Assembly: GCA_017516785.1 (NCBI GenBank)
Contig: JAFXAV010000028.1
Span: 1-64,000, forward strand
Direction: 5' to 3'
From: Oscillospiraceae bacterium
Lineage (GTDB): Bacteria > Bacillota_A > Clostridia > Oscillospirales > Oscillospiraceae
Length of the DNA stretch: 64,000 nt
Under the pieces are notes generated by a model. It was not told the DNA's origin and searched no databases. It saw only the letters and a list, made by a program, of their open reading frames with translations. Shown piece after piece: positions 15,999 through 24,377 of this stretch. Each line of letters opens with the position of its first letter. Positions within the stretch are counted from its first letter, which is position 1. The translations under genes and the position numbers were made by a program.

Positions 15999-16182
15999 TC
16001 TTCTTTACCTCCTTCGGTGGTCTTTTCCTGCAAATCGCAGGCCAGATGTCCTGCTTGTCTATGTACTCCTGCTTGATCCGCTTCGCTTCATCCAGAGTCG
16101 GAGCGGTTCGGAGTACGAATAACCCCTCGCCAGCATCGTATACCAGCTCAAAGTATTCGCATTCTACGGGACGGTATGCCAT
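15970..16182 (-). CDS. Small phage protein
   Basis: 70 residues, FELVYDAGEGLFVLRTAPTLDEA then a strongly basic tail (CRKRPPKEVKKNGRPPRR). The basic end suggests nucleic-acid contact. Confidence 0.72.
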   Translation of the reverse strand: MAYRPVECEYFELVYDAGEGLFVLRTAPTLDEAKRIKQEYIDKQDIWPAICRKRPPKEVKKNGRPPRRIR

Positions 16183-16421
16183 CAGTAATCATGCCGCCCT
16201 TCTTTTGCCTTTGCGATGATGATATCGATATTCGTCTCGAACAGAAATTTCATATCGGTCAATCGCTGCTCCAGTATGTCCTTGAACACCGCCGTAGCCG
16301 TCTGCTCATTGATCTTACTGGTGTGGTGCAGGGCCAGGATCACATCATCGAATGTAAAACCGTCCAGCAGGTTATCGTGGGTACTCAGATAGTCACCATT
16401 AAGGCTCCAATCCTGCTCCAT
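16182..16421 (-). CDS. Small acidic phage protein
   Basis: 79 residues from 16421 (AAAAGGAGG site), the first gene after the 16.47-kb promoter. Helical, with LLDGFTFDDVILALHHTSKI. Unknown. Confidence 0.75.
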   Translation of the reverse strand: MEQDWSLNGDYLSTHDNLLDGFTFDDVILALHHTSKINEQTATAVFKDILEQRLTDMKFLFETNIDIIIAKAKEGRHDY

Positions 16422-16457
16422 CTTATCGCCTCCTTTTTTGATGGTTTCTGTGACTTT

Positions 16458-16485
16458 ACGATACAATACCTACCGCCTAAGTCAA
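16458..16485 (-). promoter_or_regulatory. Family promoter copy 1
   Basis: TTGACT (16480-16485), 16-bp spacer TAGGCGGTAGGTATTG, TATCGT (16458-16463). One of six near-identical promoters in the small-gene block. Confidence 0.88.
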
Positions 16486-16534
16486 TAGAAATTACGGATT
16501 ATCCAAAATTATTTTTCGCAGTCCTCGTTTCCGT

Positions 16535-16873
16535 TTACTGCTTGTAGTCGGCGAGTTCCTCCTGGATGGCATTACGCCAAGTGTCGTTCTCTGCAACATT
16601 GCAGTCCATCAGATCCTCGTAGCGGTCGACGAACGCATCCAGCATCATCAGACCATCAGAAACAGATAAGCCATACCGTTCCTCAAAGTCAAACTCCTGA
16701 TACTCCAGCTCGCCATGATCCAGTTCACCAGGATCACAGCCGTAGACGAACAGCAGGAACTGCCGCTCCGCATCCTCCAACCTGTACTGTCTTTGCTGAT
16801 AGCGGTAGGCAGCCTCGATCTCCTCGGCGGTCATCTCATAGAAAACACCTAAGTGGTCAAATACAACAGACAT
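16535..16873 (-). CDS. Acidic phage protein
   Basis: 112 residues from 16873 (AAGGAGG site). Helical, acidic (AEEIEAAYRYQQRQYRLEDAE). Last gene of its unit, ahead of copy 1 of the family promoter. Unknown. Confidence 0.78.
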   Translation of the reverse strand: MSVVFDHLGVFYEMTAEEIEAAYRYQQRQYRLEDAERQFLLFVYGCDPGELDHGELEYQEFDFEERYGLSVSDGLMMLDAFVDRYEDLMDCNVAENDTWRNAIQEELADYKQ

Positions 16874-16875
16874 AC

Positions 16876-17487
16876 TCACTCCTCCTTGAACAGGTAGCCG
16901 CAGATGTGCAGGGTGTCCAGCTTGCTCTGATCCTTGATCTCCACGACCTCCCAGGTCTGACCGCTGATCTTGTGGGTGACTTTCTGGATCGTGGCGTACA
17001 CTGTCTTGCCGAGATACTCAGAACGGAACATTGTTCTGGCGTTGTCCGGCTCGACTTCCCAGTACATCCAGTCCTCGGAATATCCGGTGTACTGATGATC
17101 TCTGGCACCCCGCATCATCCAGGATTTCCAGTCGTTGTAGGATTTCAGGCTGACATATTCATTGACGCTCTCGCCAATCTTCTTGATCTCCTCCCAGGAG
17201 AACCCGCATTTCTTGACTGCCACAGTGTAGCAGTATCCTTCCTCAACTACGACATCCTCCTCGAATAGGACTCTCTCGGAGCTGTCTACGACCCGCATCG
17301 TAATTCCAGCCTTCAAAGGACCACTGGCTTCATAACCGCCCTTCCACTTAATCGATGTAAGCCAGCGGACATGATCCTTGTCGCACTGCTGGCGAACATA
17401 TACCTTTCCGTTTTCATGGCAGCGGTACAGATCCTCTGCATCCTGCACCTCCATGAAGTGAACGGTTCTGATATTATCTGCTTTCAT
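16876..17487 (-). CDS. Phage protein of unknown function
   Basis: 203 residues, beta-rich first half (HENGKVYVRQQCDKDHVRWL) and a helical YNDWKSWMMRGARDHQYTGY part. Its stop overlaps the next ribosome site. No family recognised. Confidence 0.8.
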   Translation of the reverse strand: MKADNIRTVHFMEVQDAEDLYRCHENGKVYVRQQCDKDHVRWLTSIKWKGGYEASGPLKAGITMRVVDSSERVLFEEDVVVEEGYCYTVAVKKCGFSWEEIKKIGESVNEYVSLKSYNDWKSWMMRGARDHQYTGYSEDWMYWEVEPDNARTMFRSEYLGKTVYATIQKVTHKISGQTWEVVEIKDQSKLDTLHICGYLFKEE

Positions 17488-17501
17488 TTACGACCCTCCC
17501 A

Positions 17502-17735
17502 TCAATTTTTGGCACTCTTGATGTACCGGAACACCTTCGACCAGTCACCCTCATGCCGTGCATAGGACTGGACGATCTTCTTGTAGTCCATCTTCCGAGC
17601 CTTTTCGAGCATATCACAGTCGCTCGGGCAATACGCATCCGCAGAACAGGCGTTGCAGGCAAGGTGGCAGAAGTTATCGATGCCGCCCAGTTCTTCCCTG
17701 GCCTGTTCAATTGGCATCCCCTTCTGGCCTACCAT
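17502..17735 (-). CDS. Small cysteine-containing phage protein
   Basis: 77 residues (AAAGGGAGG site). FCHLACNACSADAYCPSDC holds five cysteines; the remainder is helical. Confidence 0.75.
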   Translation of the reverse strand: MVGQKGMPIEQAREELGGIDNFCHLACNACSADAYCPSDCDMLEKARKMDYKKIVQSYARHEGDWSKVFRYIKSAKN

Positions 17736-18172
17736 TCAAAGCCCTCCCTTTTACGGATAGCTACAACAGCTTTCTTCAGTCCGTTCTGGAGCCGGGGGTC
17801 TGTTTCTATATCGGCCATGGAGTAGCCCAGATGCTCCAGGGTGTCGCCGAAAGTCTCGGTGTAACCGTACTCATGGTTCACCAGTTCCGTGAGGAACATA
17901 TCGTAGATAAAGCCATCTCCGGTGGGATCGGCAGCGATTGCTTCGTTTCGCTCTGTCTCATGCCGTTTGAACATCTCAATCAGAGCTGGGTAGTCCTGCT
18001 TCAGGACGAAACCGCCGGCACCAATGCCGCAGATCTGTTCACGGTAGTGCTCGGGGTCAAGGTTCAACTCAGCGATCTTCCGGTTGATCTGGTCAATACC
18101 GAAAGCGAAGTGGATGGGGAAAGCATTGACCTCTGCCTGCTGCTTCTCCCGAAGCTGTTCCCATGCGTTCAT
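17729..18172 (-). CDS. Conserved phage protein (DUF7659-like)
   Basis: 147 residues from 18172 (AAAGGAG site). MNAWEQLREKQQAEVNAFP, then IGAGGFVLKQDYPALIEMFKRH and DGFIYDMFLTELVNHEYGYT are a recurring pattern in Firmicutes phages, with paired His/Glu residues that might bind metal. The family assignment is from memory and unverified. Function unknown. Confidence 0.78.
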   Translation of the reverse strand: MNAWEQLREKQQAEVNAFPIHFAFGIDQINRKIAELNLDPEHYREQICGIGAGGFVLKQDYPALIEMFKRHETERNEAIAADPTGDGFIYDMFLTELVNHEYGYTETFGDTLEHLGYSMADIETDPRLQNGLKKAVVAIRKREGFEW

Positions 18173-18186
18173 ATCTCTATCTCCTT

Positions 18187-18363
18187 TCAGATCAGGAACT
18201 GGGCCAGCCAGTCCTTGCGTTCCTGGGCATTGGCTCTCAACCATCTGGATTCATCGAAGTCGCACAGCATCTCACGCAGAGCGGTGGCGACCCGGGCGGC
18301 TTCGCAGCCCTCCATCATTTCCACGAGCATATCGTAGGCTTCCAGGATTTCATCGGTAATCAT
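18187..18363 (-). CDS. Small helical phage protein
   Basis: 58 residues from 18363 (AAAAGGAGG site). All-helical acidic (EILEAYDMLVEMMEGCEAAR). Unknown. Confidence 0.7.
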   Translation of the reverse strand: MITDEILEAYDMLVEMMEGCEAARVATALREMLCDFDESRWLRANAQERKDWLAQFLI

Positions 18364-18364
18364 T

Positions 18365-18952
18365 TCATTTCCTCCTTTTTCGGGGCAGATACGGTGCAAT
18401 GTGGTCGTAGACCAGTTGCTTCCATGTCAGTCTGAGTGTTTCTTTCCACCGCTCTTTCAGCGGGACAATCTTGACCGGGTGAGCGTGATCCTCGTAGTAG
18501 CGGTACGCTTCACCAAGCTGGTCGCTTCCATAAGAAAACCGGTATTGGTCAAACCACAGGCCAGCCAGATCAGCCTTGCAGATAGGGATCATTTTGCCAT
18601 CGGAGTCTCTCTGGTACAATTCCATCTGCTTCAGCAGGATCAAAACACTCTTGGCGTAGTGCTCCTCCCGCTCTGCGTTCTCTTCGTACCAGTCGCCGAT
18701 GCCGTCCCATGCGTGGGCTTCTTGATACTCCCATTGCCGCTTACGGGGCCATCCAATCAGGAACCGGAACGGAGGTAACAGGCGGCAGGTGTCCCAGAGA
18801 TCACCCCTGATATAACAGCCGCAGTCGCCGTCCCCCGCATAGCTGTCGAAATCCGACCAGCAGTAGGGACAGTGGTCACAATGGTAATGACCCAGGACAT
18901 ACCACTTCCAGCGGGTCTTGATCCGCTTCCACAGGTGGTTAAGTCTTTTCAA
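18365..18952 (-). CDS. Cysteine- and tryptophan-rich phage protein
   Basis: 195 residues. Basic N-terminus, cysteine cluster YHCDHCPYCWSDFDSYAGD...CGCY, then a long helical half. One or two zinc sites likely. Unknown. Confidence 0.8.
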   Translation of the reverse strand: MKRLNHLWKRIKTRWKWYVLGHYHCDHCPYCWSDFDSYAGDGDCGCYIRGDLWDTCRLLPPFRFLIGWPRKRQWEYQEAHAWDGIGDWYEENAEREEHYAKSVLILLKQMELYQRDSDGKMIPICKADLAGLWFDQYRFSYGSDQLGEAYRYYEDHAHPVKIVPLKERWKETLRLTWKQLVYDHIAPYLPRKRRK

Positions 18953-19214
18953 CGCCTATCCCCCTCTTTCTAAAGCCATCGATCAGTTTCTGTCGGAGTG
19001 CAAGCAGTTCGGGATCGGTTACTCCCTCCCATTCCTTGTCTACCATCTTTCCGAACTCCTCGGCAGTTTGGTTAATGGCGACTACACGGGCATCCTGTTC
19101 ATCAGGATCGTACTGCCATGCCATGCCGCAGGCTTGTTCTATCGCCTTCTCCACATTGCCGGGATCTTCGATCTCCAGAGTCACCTTGGTGGTGACTTCG
19201 ATCACATACTTCAT
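18939..19214 (-). CDS. Small phage protein
   Basis: 91 residues from the ATG at 19214 (AGAAGGTGA site; a GTG three codons earlier is less likely). Beta-strand start MKYVIEVTTKVTLEIEDP, helical end. Unknown. Confidence 0.72.
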   Translation of the reverse strand: MKYVIEVTTKVTLEIEDPGNVEKAIEQACGMAWQYDPDEQDARVVAINQTAEEFGKMVDKEWEGVTDPELLALRQKLIDGFRKRGIGVEKT

Positions 19215-19227
19215 TCGGGTCACCTTC

Positions 19228-20010
19228 TCAAAACCAGATCAGGTGGATGCCGCCGAGCTTATCGACACGCTCCATGATTTTCTTGACATCGTCGGGGTCC
19301 TTTGGGAGCCGGTCATCGGAGTTCCAGTCCCGGATCAGCTTCTCCAGTTCCCCGTCCTGGGTGGGCACCACAAATGAACATCCAAAGTTGTATACCATCT
19401 GCCCGGTATATTCTTCATATACACTCTTCTCACCACGAACGACCTTTTCTCTGTCTTCATCGTAGAAGTTGACATCACCCATGTATGCCTTGCCGAACCG
19501 GATACGAAAACTCCGTATCAATTCACGGTTCAGGTCGTTGTAGGTGTCGTCGGCTTCACGCAGCTCGCCATATCCGCCAGTAGATCGGATGTGGTCTTGC
19601 TGCTTCTTACGTGCAACAGCCATGAGGATTGCACCCTCCAGTTTTTCGTGCCAGTCTGATCCACGAAGGTCCAGTCTGCCGAAGTTGGCGAAGTCCAGAT
19701 CGTAGTGTCCGTTCCGGTTGGTGTTTTCAAAGGCGAAGAAGTGGTCCCGGTAGATGTACTTCTCGGAGATCTGGATGCCACCGTACTTCATGCGGTCGTT
19801 GGCTTCGCTCCGGGAATAGCTGGTGGGTTCTCGGTCAACCTCCCGGTTATGCTTCGCATCCGCCATCGTGTAGAACAGGACTGTGTTGCAGTCCCGGGGC
19901 AGTCCGTGGTAGTCGGGGCGGAATGTGACAAAACCATGGCGAACAGCCAGTTCGTTCAGGAACTGCTGCTGTTCCCGGTATCGGTAGTCACTCACGGGAT
20001 AGGATTTCAT
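19228..20010 (-). CDS. Phage protein of unknown function
   Basis: 260 residues from 20010 (GGAGGGTGAG site). Arg/Asp/Tyr-rich (GIQISEKYIYRDHFFAFENTNR). One of the larger proteins of the block; no known domain recognised. Confidence 0.82.
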   Translation of the reverse strand: MKSYPVSDYRYREQQQFLNELAVRHGFVTFRPDYHGLPRDCNTVLFYTMADAKHNREVDREPTSYSRSEANDRMKYGGIQISEKYIYRDHFFAFENTNRNGHYDLDFANFGRLDLRGSDWHEKLEGAILMAVARKKQQDHIRSTGGYGELREADDTYNDLNRELIRSFRIRFGKAYMGDVNFYDEDREKVVRGEKSVYEEYTGQMVYNFGCSFVVPTQDGELEKLIRDWNSDDRLPKDPDDVKKIMERVDKLGGIHLIWF

Positions 20011-20240
20011 GCACTCACCCTCCATTTCTCAGCGAGCTTGGCTTCTCGGGCAACCTTCATCATTCCCTCGATGCCCGTGGTGTAGAGGGCACCATACAGC
20101 CAGTATTCGACGGTTTCACGCAGCTTGTAGTCGTAGGTCACACCGGCTGCGGCGAACTTCTCGACCATGATGTCTTGGGCCTGATTGACTGCCGCCCGTT
20201 CCTCCGGGGTTAGAACCACCCCACGCTTCGTTATCTGCAT
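20007..20240 (-). CDS. Small helical phage protein
   Basis: 77 residues. LTPEERAAVNQAQDIMVEKFAAAG then EYWLYGALYTTGIEG. Overlaps both neighbours by a few bp. Unknown. Confidence 0.75.
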   Translation of the reverse strand: MQITKRGVVLTPEERAAVNQAQDIMVEKFAAAGVTYDYKLRETVEYWLYGALYTTGIEGMMKVAREAKLAEKWRVSA

Positions 20241-20497
20241 TTCACTTCATCCTCCTTGATGTAGATAGGATCTGCCTGGGTCTTATCGAACACCAGGGTT
20301 CTCAGTCCCTTGGTTTCGTCGTAGTCGACGGTGACAAGCAATTCATCCTTGCCGTCCGCGTGGACTCGGGAGATGTCGAGGTTCATCCAAGTCTGATCCT
20401 CTCGCTTACCGTCTATGTCCTCGCTACCATAGGTCTGGATTCTGATGTGGGAGCCATCAGGCAATCTCATTGCAATAGCTCTCTGGACTTCCATCAT
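20231..20497 (-). CDS. Small beta-rich phage protein
   Basis: 88 residues (AAAGGGGTG site; two adjacent ATGs). Strands with alternating charge (DELLVTVDYDETKGLRTLVF). Unknown. Confidence 0.75.
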   Translation of the reverse strand: MMEVQRAIAMRLPDGSHIRIQTYGSEDIDGKREDQTWMNLDISRVHADGKDELLVTVDYDETKGLRTLVFDKTQADPIYIKEDEVKCR

Positions 20498-20513
20498 TTC
20501 TAATTCACCCCTT

Positions 20514-21095
20514 TCAGCACGGCCAGTTGATGAACCGATCCCGGTAATAGGGCGGCATCGAGTTGATGGCGAAGTTGCGGATCTTCCGCTTGCGGTCCTT
20601 GCCAGTAATCAGGTGAGCCTGCCAGTTGTCGCGCTCCACATACTCGGCAGGCAGGAACATCCGCTGACCGTCGACTTCGATGCCGACCCGCTTCTCAGTG
20701 CGGTAGCTGTACTGGTTGTAGCAGTCACCGATCCAGAAGACCTTGCCGACGGTGCCCTTGGGGATCTTACGACCACGGACAACGACGACCATGTCGCCCT
20801 TACCGAACTGCTTCGCCTGCTCCTCGTTGGAGTAGCCGTCGAAACGGCTCCTCCCCATCCGCTTGTAGTAGCGGTACACCTTCTGGAGCACTTCGTCGGT
20901 GGCATCGATAACTGCGGTGCCGCCGCCTCCGCAGCGGGTGGTGTCGTACTCGACATCCACGACCGCCTGTTTCTCTTCATCCCATACAGTTGCGTAGAAA
21001 TCAGAATCGTGGTAGCCGTTACGCTCGAAGGTGCCGATCACGCAGCCCTCGTACTGAACATCGGGCTGACCATAGATCCAAGTCTGAACTGCCAT
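20514..21095 (-). CDS. Phage protein with KOW-like domain
   Basis: 193 residues. The segment FGKGDMVVVVRGRKIPKGTVGKVFWIGD looks like a KOW/SH3-type beta-barrel, often RNA-binding; the C-terminus is basic. The assignment is by eye only. Confidence 0.78.
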   Translation of the reverse strand: MAVQTWIYGQPDVQYEGCVIGTFERNGYHDSDFYATVWDEEKQAVVDVEYDTTRCGGGGTAVIDATDEVLQKVYRYYKRMGRSRFDGYSNEEQAKQFGKGDMVVVVRGRKIPKGTVGKVFWIGDCYNQYSYRTEKRVGIEVDGQRMFLPAEYVERDNWQAHLITGKDRKRKIRNFAINSMPPYYRDRFINWPC

Positions 21096-21647
21096 TTACT
21101 TCCCCTCCTGTGCCACCATCATGTCGTACAGCTTAGCTTTCAGGGCGATGATCTCCCGATGGGCGGCTTCGTAACCTGCTCGGTAGAAGTCCGCTTCCTT
21201 TCTGGTCTCAGCGTGAGCTGCTCGCTCAGTACCACACCGTTCTTCCCAGATCTGGCAATCTTCCTTGTGCTCTTCTGCTTCGGTCCGGGCTTCTGTGAGT
21301 TCCGTTTCCAGTTTCGCCACGGACAGCTTCATTCTCTTGAAATCCGGGTTGGTGTGCTGGTTGTAGAACCGGGTCGCATCCTCCCAATTCCAAATGTGGA
21401 ACAGCACCTGATAGAACGCCTGTTGGTAACCCTTGCCGCCAGAGGACCAAGTGCCTTCGGGATCGGGTTCATCCTGGTCGTTCAGGCGGCCATTGTCATT
21501 TGCGAGTGCTACCAGATCTTCGATGGGTGCTCTGCCGAAAATGTCCTGGGCTCTGCAAATATCGTCGATCTTGGTGCTGAAGCCGTGCATGGAAACCTGC
21601 ACAAGCAGGTCCTTGGGGGTCTTGATCTTGTCGTACTGACTTGCCAT
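21096..21647 (-). CDS. Phage protein with C-terminal coiled coil
   Basis: 183 residues from 21647 (AAAAGGAG site), the first gene after the 21.8-kb promoter. N-terminal TPKDLLVQVSMHGFSTKIDD, C-terminal half a long heptad-type helix (SVAKLETELTEARTEAEEHK). Unknown. Confidence 0.8.
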   Translation of the reverse strand: MASQYDKIKTPKDLLVQVSMHGFSTKIDDICRAQDIFGRAPIEDLVALANDNGRLNDQDEPDPEGTWSSGGKGYQQAFYQVLFHIWNWEDATRFYNQHTNPDFKRMKLSVAKLETELTEARTEAEEHKEDCQIWEERCGTERAAHAETRKEADFYRAGYEAAHREIIALKAKLYDMMVAQEGK

Positions 21648-21731
21648 ATCTGTTTCTCCTTTTCCTGTCGGTAGGTGGCCTTCCAGAACTATTGCCCCAG
21701 CTACCATCCTTACCGTTGTGGGTGCTATCTA

Positions 21732-21745
21732 TTACCGTTTGGTAA
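21732..21745. promoter_or_regulatory. TTACC-N4-GGTAA dyad at the 21.8-kb promoter
   Basis: TTACCGTTTGGTAA, perfect dyad about 9-22 bases after the predicted start site. Confidence 0.7.
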
Positions 21746-21760
21746 TTTATTTGTACCTTA

Positions 21761-21788
21761 ATCTTACAACACCTAACGCCTAAGTCAA
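21761..21788 (-). promoter_or_regulatory. Family promoter copy 2
   Basis: TTGACT (21783-21788), 16-bp spacer TAGGCGTTAGGTGTTG, TAAGAT (21761-21766). Confidence 0.88.
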
Positions 21789-21852
21789 GTATTATTTTCG
21801 GATTCCCGGAAATTTTTTTCGCAATAATCATTTTTACGGACAGTTCCGCTGT

Positions 21853-21957
21853 GAGGCATTTGGCGGGGTTGTGGCAGGAGAACCGGACGGATGAATAAGT
21901 ATATGGGAAAGTTCTGAAACGCCCTGGAGACTTAAAAGTAGAATACAGGGGTCTGAA
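21853..21957 (-). repeat. Upstream block duplicated at 47.7 kb, copy 1
   Basis: About 100 bp upstream of the promoter share GGCATTTGGCGGG, GGACGGATG, an AAAGTTCTGAAACGCCCTGG-like stretch and a poly-A/AATAC part with 47671-47775. No open frame. Together with promoter, dyad and terminator it fills the gap 21648-22016. Confidence 0.6.
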
Positions 21958-21978
21958 TTTATCTAAGGTGCATAAAGA

Positions 21979-22005
21979 AACCCCACCGGGGTTTCCGGTG
22001 GGGTT
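21979..22005 (-). terminator. Terminator after the HTH gene
   Basis: 11-bp stem AACCCCACCGG/CCGGTGGGGTT, followed on the minus strand by TTTCTTT. Confidence 0.88.
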
Positions 22006-22016
22006 CAGCTTCAATA

Positions 22017-22511
22017 TTAGCCAATCGGCTGTTTCTGGATCTCGTGTCCGTACTTCTCTATGAAGGCGGCAGCGACGCCTGCGGAGACAGGAGTGATCCG
22101 GTCTTTTACGCCTTCCCAGTCTGAATATTCTGCGAAGAAATATCGACCTTCCTTGTCGATATACAACTCCATCGCCTTGCCGTCGGTGAACATATTCACG
22201 CCGTCTGCGTAGAAGTTGTTCGCCAGAGCATCGGAAGCTGCGGTATCGTAGATCACCTTGTCGACCATACAGCGAACACGCTGACCCATGCCGGGTACTC
22301 TGATCTTGATGACCTTGCCAGTTTCGCGGACTCTGAACTCAACATCAATGCCCACGGCATCGAGGAAGTTCAGGAACTCGTCAGCACGGAGCGTACCACG
22401 GACAATCTTGCTGCTGAGCTGCTGCTTGGTGAAACCGATCTTCTTGGCTCCATCGTTCTGGCTGGTGCCGGTTGCCTTGCAAGCTGCCTTCAGTATCTCT
22501 TTGGATGACAT
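22017..22511 (-). CDS. HTH DNA-binding regulator
   Basis: 164 residues from 22511 (TGGAGGTGG site; an upstream ATG in frame lacks one). N-terminal helix-turn-helix: GTSQNDGAKKIGFTKQQLSSKIVRGTL, then DEFLNFLDAVGIDVEFRV, the usual layout of XRE-like phage regulators. The C-terminal half is mixed. It has its own promoter and terminator, so it is regulated apart from its neighbours and is a candidate for the protein that reads the repeated dyads, although its own promoter lacks one. Confidence 0.82.
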   Translation of the reverse strand: MSSKEILKAACKATGTSQNDGAKKIGFTKQQLSSKIVRGTLRADEFLNFLDAVGIDVEFRVRETGKVIKIRVPGMGQRVRCMVDKVIYDTAASDALANNFYADGVNMFTDGKAMELYIDKEGRYFFAEYSDWEGVKDRITPVSAGVAAAFIEKYGHEIQKQPIG

Positions 22512-22541
22512 CTTACCACCTCCATACGGTGCGTTTTCGTT

Positions 22542-22570
22542 ATCATACACCGAATTGGAGACGAAATCAA
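22542..22570 (-). promoter_or_regulatory. HTH gene promoter
   Basis: TTGATT (22565-22570), 17-bp spacer, TATGAT (22542-22547). It is not of the six-member family, which points to separate control. Confidence 0.8.
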
Positions 22571-22596
22571 TATTTTTTACAAAAATGCACATACGA

Positions 22597-22977
22597 TTAT
22601 TTTTCATCACACATTTCAGTGGTATTCGGAATCGGACCTTTGTACAGACCAGCCAGTTTCAGCTTGCGAAGCATCCCGATCTGCTTCACCGTCGGCTCCC
22701 AGTATTCACAGTCGTGCGTCCAGACAGCCATTACCCCGGAGATCTTGCACAGCCACCGCATGAAGTCGAAGTAATACTCCCTCGGGCACATCCGGTTCAA
22801 TTCATCCCGGCTTATGCCCATCTTCTCACAGGCAAGGGCTATGCATTTCTCCTGGTGAGATGGCACGGCATACATGACCTTACCCTCCGCATCAATGATG
22901 ACCTCCAGGTAGTTCACATAGTTTTTGCTGTGCATCTCAATGTCAAACTCTGAGTACAGATCGTATATTTTTTTCAC
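22597..22977 (-). CDS. Phage protein of unknown function
   Basis: 126 residues, soluble. NYLEVIIDAEGKVMYAVPSHQ then CPREYYFDFMRWLCKISG. It sits 1 bp after the PemK-like gene, with the HTH promoter inside its 3' flank. Unknown. Confidence 0.78.
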   Translation of the reverse strand: MKKIYDLYSEFDIEMHSKNYVNYLEVIIDAEGKVMYAVPSHQEKCIALACEKMGISRDELNRMCPREYYFDFMRWLCKISGVMAVWTHDCEYWEPTVKQIGMLRKLKLAGLYKGPIPNTTEMCDEK

Positions 22978-22978
22978 G

Positions 22979-23458
22979 TCAGCACCCCTTAATCAGCCGA
23001 TCCAGTAGCTCCGTGTACAGTTTCTTGTAAACATCACGCTCCGCCAATGCTACGGAAAGCTGCTGAAGCAACTCCAGGCTTCCAGCAGGTGCTGTCGGTT
23101 CGGCACTCGGGATGCTCTTTTCCTGTTTCAGAGCAAGCGAAATGCGGATCGCATCATCGACCGCGGTAACCTCTTCTTCGGTAAGATGACCGCAGTAATC
23201 TCCGATTCTGTCCACGGATACCGTTGTAATCTGCTCGCACAGGGCTGTGCTTTCTTTGGGCGAACTGGTGATCGCCACATGAGTTGGGAGCGGCGTTTTG
23301 TCCTGGGTGGTCAGGTAGATCACCTCGACCGTCTCGCTCGACCGGTTGCAGGCATCGTTCGAAACAATGATCGCAGGTCTGCCCGCCATCTGTTCACAGC
23401 CACACACCATGTACTTGTAGATGTAGAACATATCTCCTCTGGAAATCTTATTGACCAT
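22979..23458 (-). CDS. PemK/MazF-like protein
   Basis: 159 residues from 23458 (TAGGAGG site). GDMFYIYKYMVCGCEQMAGRPAIIVSND, VEVIYLTTQ and a C-terminal LTEEEVTAVDDAI... match the MazF/PemK fold, which cleaves RNA. The N-terminal GD and the RPAIIVSND are present; the core is about 110 residues, with an extra C-terminal helical tail (LLQQLSVALAERDVYKKLY). No antitoxin is next to it, so it may not be an active toxin. Confidence 0.85.
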   Translation of the reverse strand: MVNKISRGDMFYIYKYMVCGCEQMAGRPAIIVSNDACNRSSETVEVIYLTTQDKTPLPTHVAITSSPKESTALCEQITTVSVDRIGDYCGHLTEEEVTAVDDAIRISLALKQEKSIPSAEPTAPAGSLELLQQLSVALAERDVYKKLYTELLDRLIKGC

Positions 23459-23524
23459 ATTTCCTCCTATCGTTTGAGCCTTTTGGCGGCTCTGTGAGCT
23501 GTTTTCCGTCATAGGGGTTAAAGT

Positions 23525-23538
23525 GTACCAGTTGGTAA
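23525..23538. promoter_or_regulatory. TTACC-N4-GGTAA dyad variant
   Basis: GTACCAGTTGGTAA, extended by AAAG/CTTT on both sides, ahead of the PemK-like gene in the 102-bp gap. Confidence 0.6.
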
Positions 23539-23560
23539 CTTTAGCCCGTGCCTGAGTCTG

Positions 23561-23881
23561 CTATCCGATGACTTCCCCGTTTGCGTTCCTGTTTGCCCAG
23601 TACGTTTTTCTTTCGTCCTCAGTGGGCCAGTAAGGATCAAGCCCACGCTTCCTGCGGCTCCGCTGCCAACCCCGGTACACTTTCATGTCCCGTTCGTCGA
23701 TACTGTAACCGATGCCACCAGAGGTTCTGTCCCAGATCATCAAGGGAACGGGATACCCCTTCTTCCGGGCACGGAGCACTTCGTACTCACTCCTGGGTTC
23801 CTCCAGCTTCCATCCGCTCCGCAGGAGGTACTCACGGAGATCATCAAGCATACCATGTTTGACGGTCGTGTGATTTTTCAT
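23561..23881 (-). CDS. Basic phage protein
   Basis: 106 residues from 23881 (AAAGGGAGG site). Basic and Trp/Arg-rich (VYRGWQRSRRKRGLDPYWPTEDE). Unknown. Confidence 0.75.
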   Translation of the reverse strand: MKNHTTVKHGMLDDLREYLLRSGWKLEEPRSEYEVLRARKKGYPVPLMIWDRTSGGIGYSIDERDMKVYRGWQRSRRKRGLDPYWPTEDERKTYWANRNANGEVIG

Positions 23882-24363
23882 ACAAAGTCCTCCCTTTCCA
23901 GTGCAGAACAGTAAACCATTCTCTTGTTGCATCTTCGGCACCACGATTCCAGTATGCCGCCATGCCCACTCTCGAAATCAGGGTGAGTCCATCTCTGGCA
24001 GTACGGGCAGAGCCAGTCGTCGACAATCGTTCCGTTCCGCCGGAACTCAATGTGCTTGTACTCTCCGCCAGTCAAGGATCTCACCTGTCTACGAAGGCGG
24101 TCGATTTCCTGTCTGTGTTCTTCTTCCTTACGCTTCTTTTCACGACGAGCAGTTTCTTCCCTCCACCGTTCGAGTTCAGCTTCCGAGGGTTCGTAATCCT
24201 CATACATACCCTCGTAGATTTCGTCATCATCGTCCCAGCTCGTGCAAGGCGGTTCAACCGGCTGCCCGGTGCCATCAGAGGTCCAACCACCTGGGCAATC
24301 CTTTTGGTACAGCGGACAATCGGAGCACTCTTCGATTTCTGATGCTTTCTTTATTTCATCCAT
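23878..24363 (-). CDS. Phage protein with two zinc knuckles and charged helix
   Basis: 161 residues. N-terminal CSDCPLYQKDCPGG, a strongly charged central helix (AELERWREETARREKKRKEE) and C-terminal WLCPYCQRW...WCRRCNKR. It lies directly after the methyltransferase gene. Unknown. Confidence 0.8.
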   Translation of the reverse strand: MDEIKKASEIEECSDCPLYQKDCPGGWTSDGTGQPVEPPCTSWDDDDEIYEGMYEDYEPSEAELERWREETARREKKRKEEEHRQEIDRLRRQVRSLTGGEYKHIEFRRNGTIVDDWLCPYCQRWTHPDFESGHGGILESWCRRCNKRMVYCSALEREDFV

Positions 24364-24377
24364 AACAACCTCCGATC

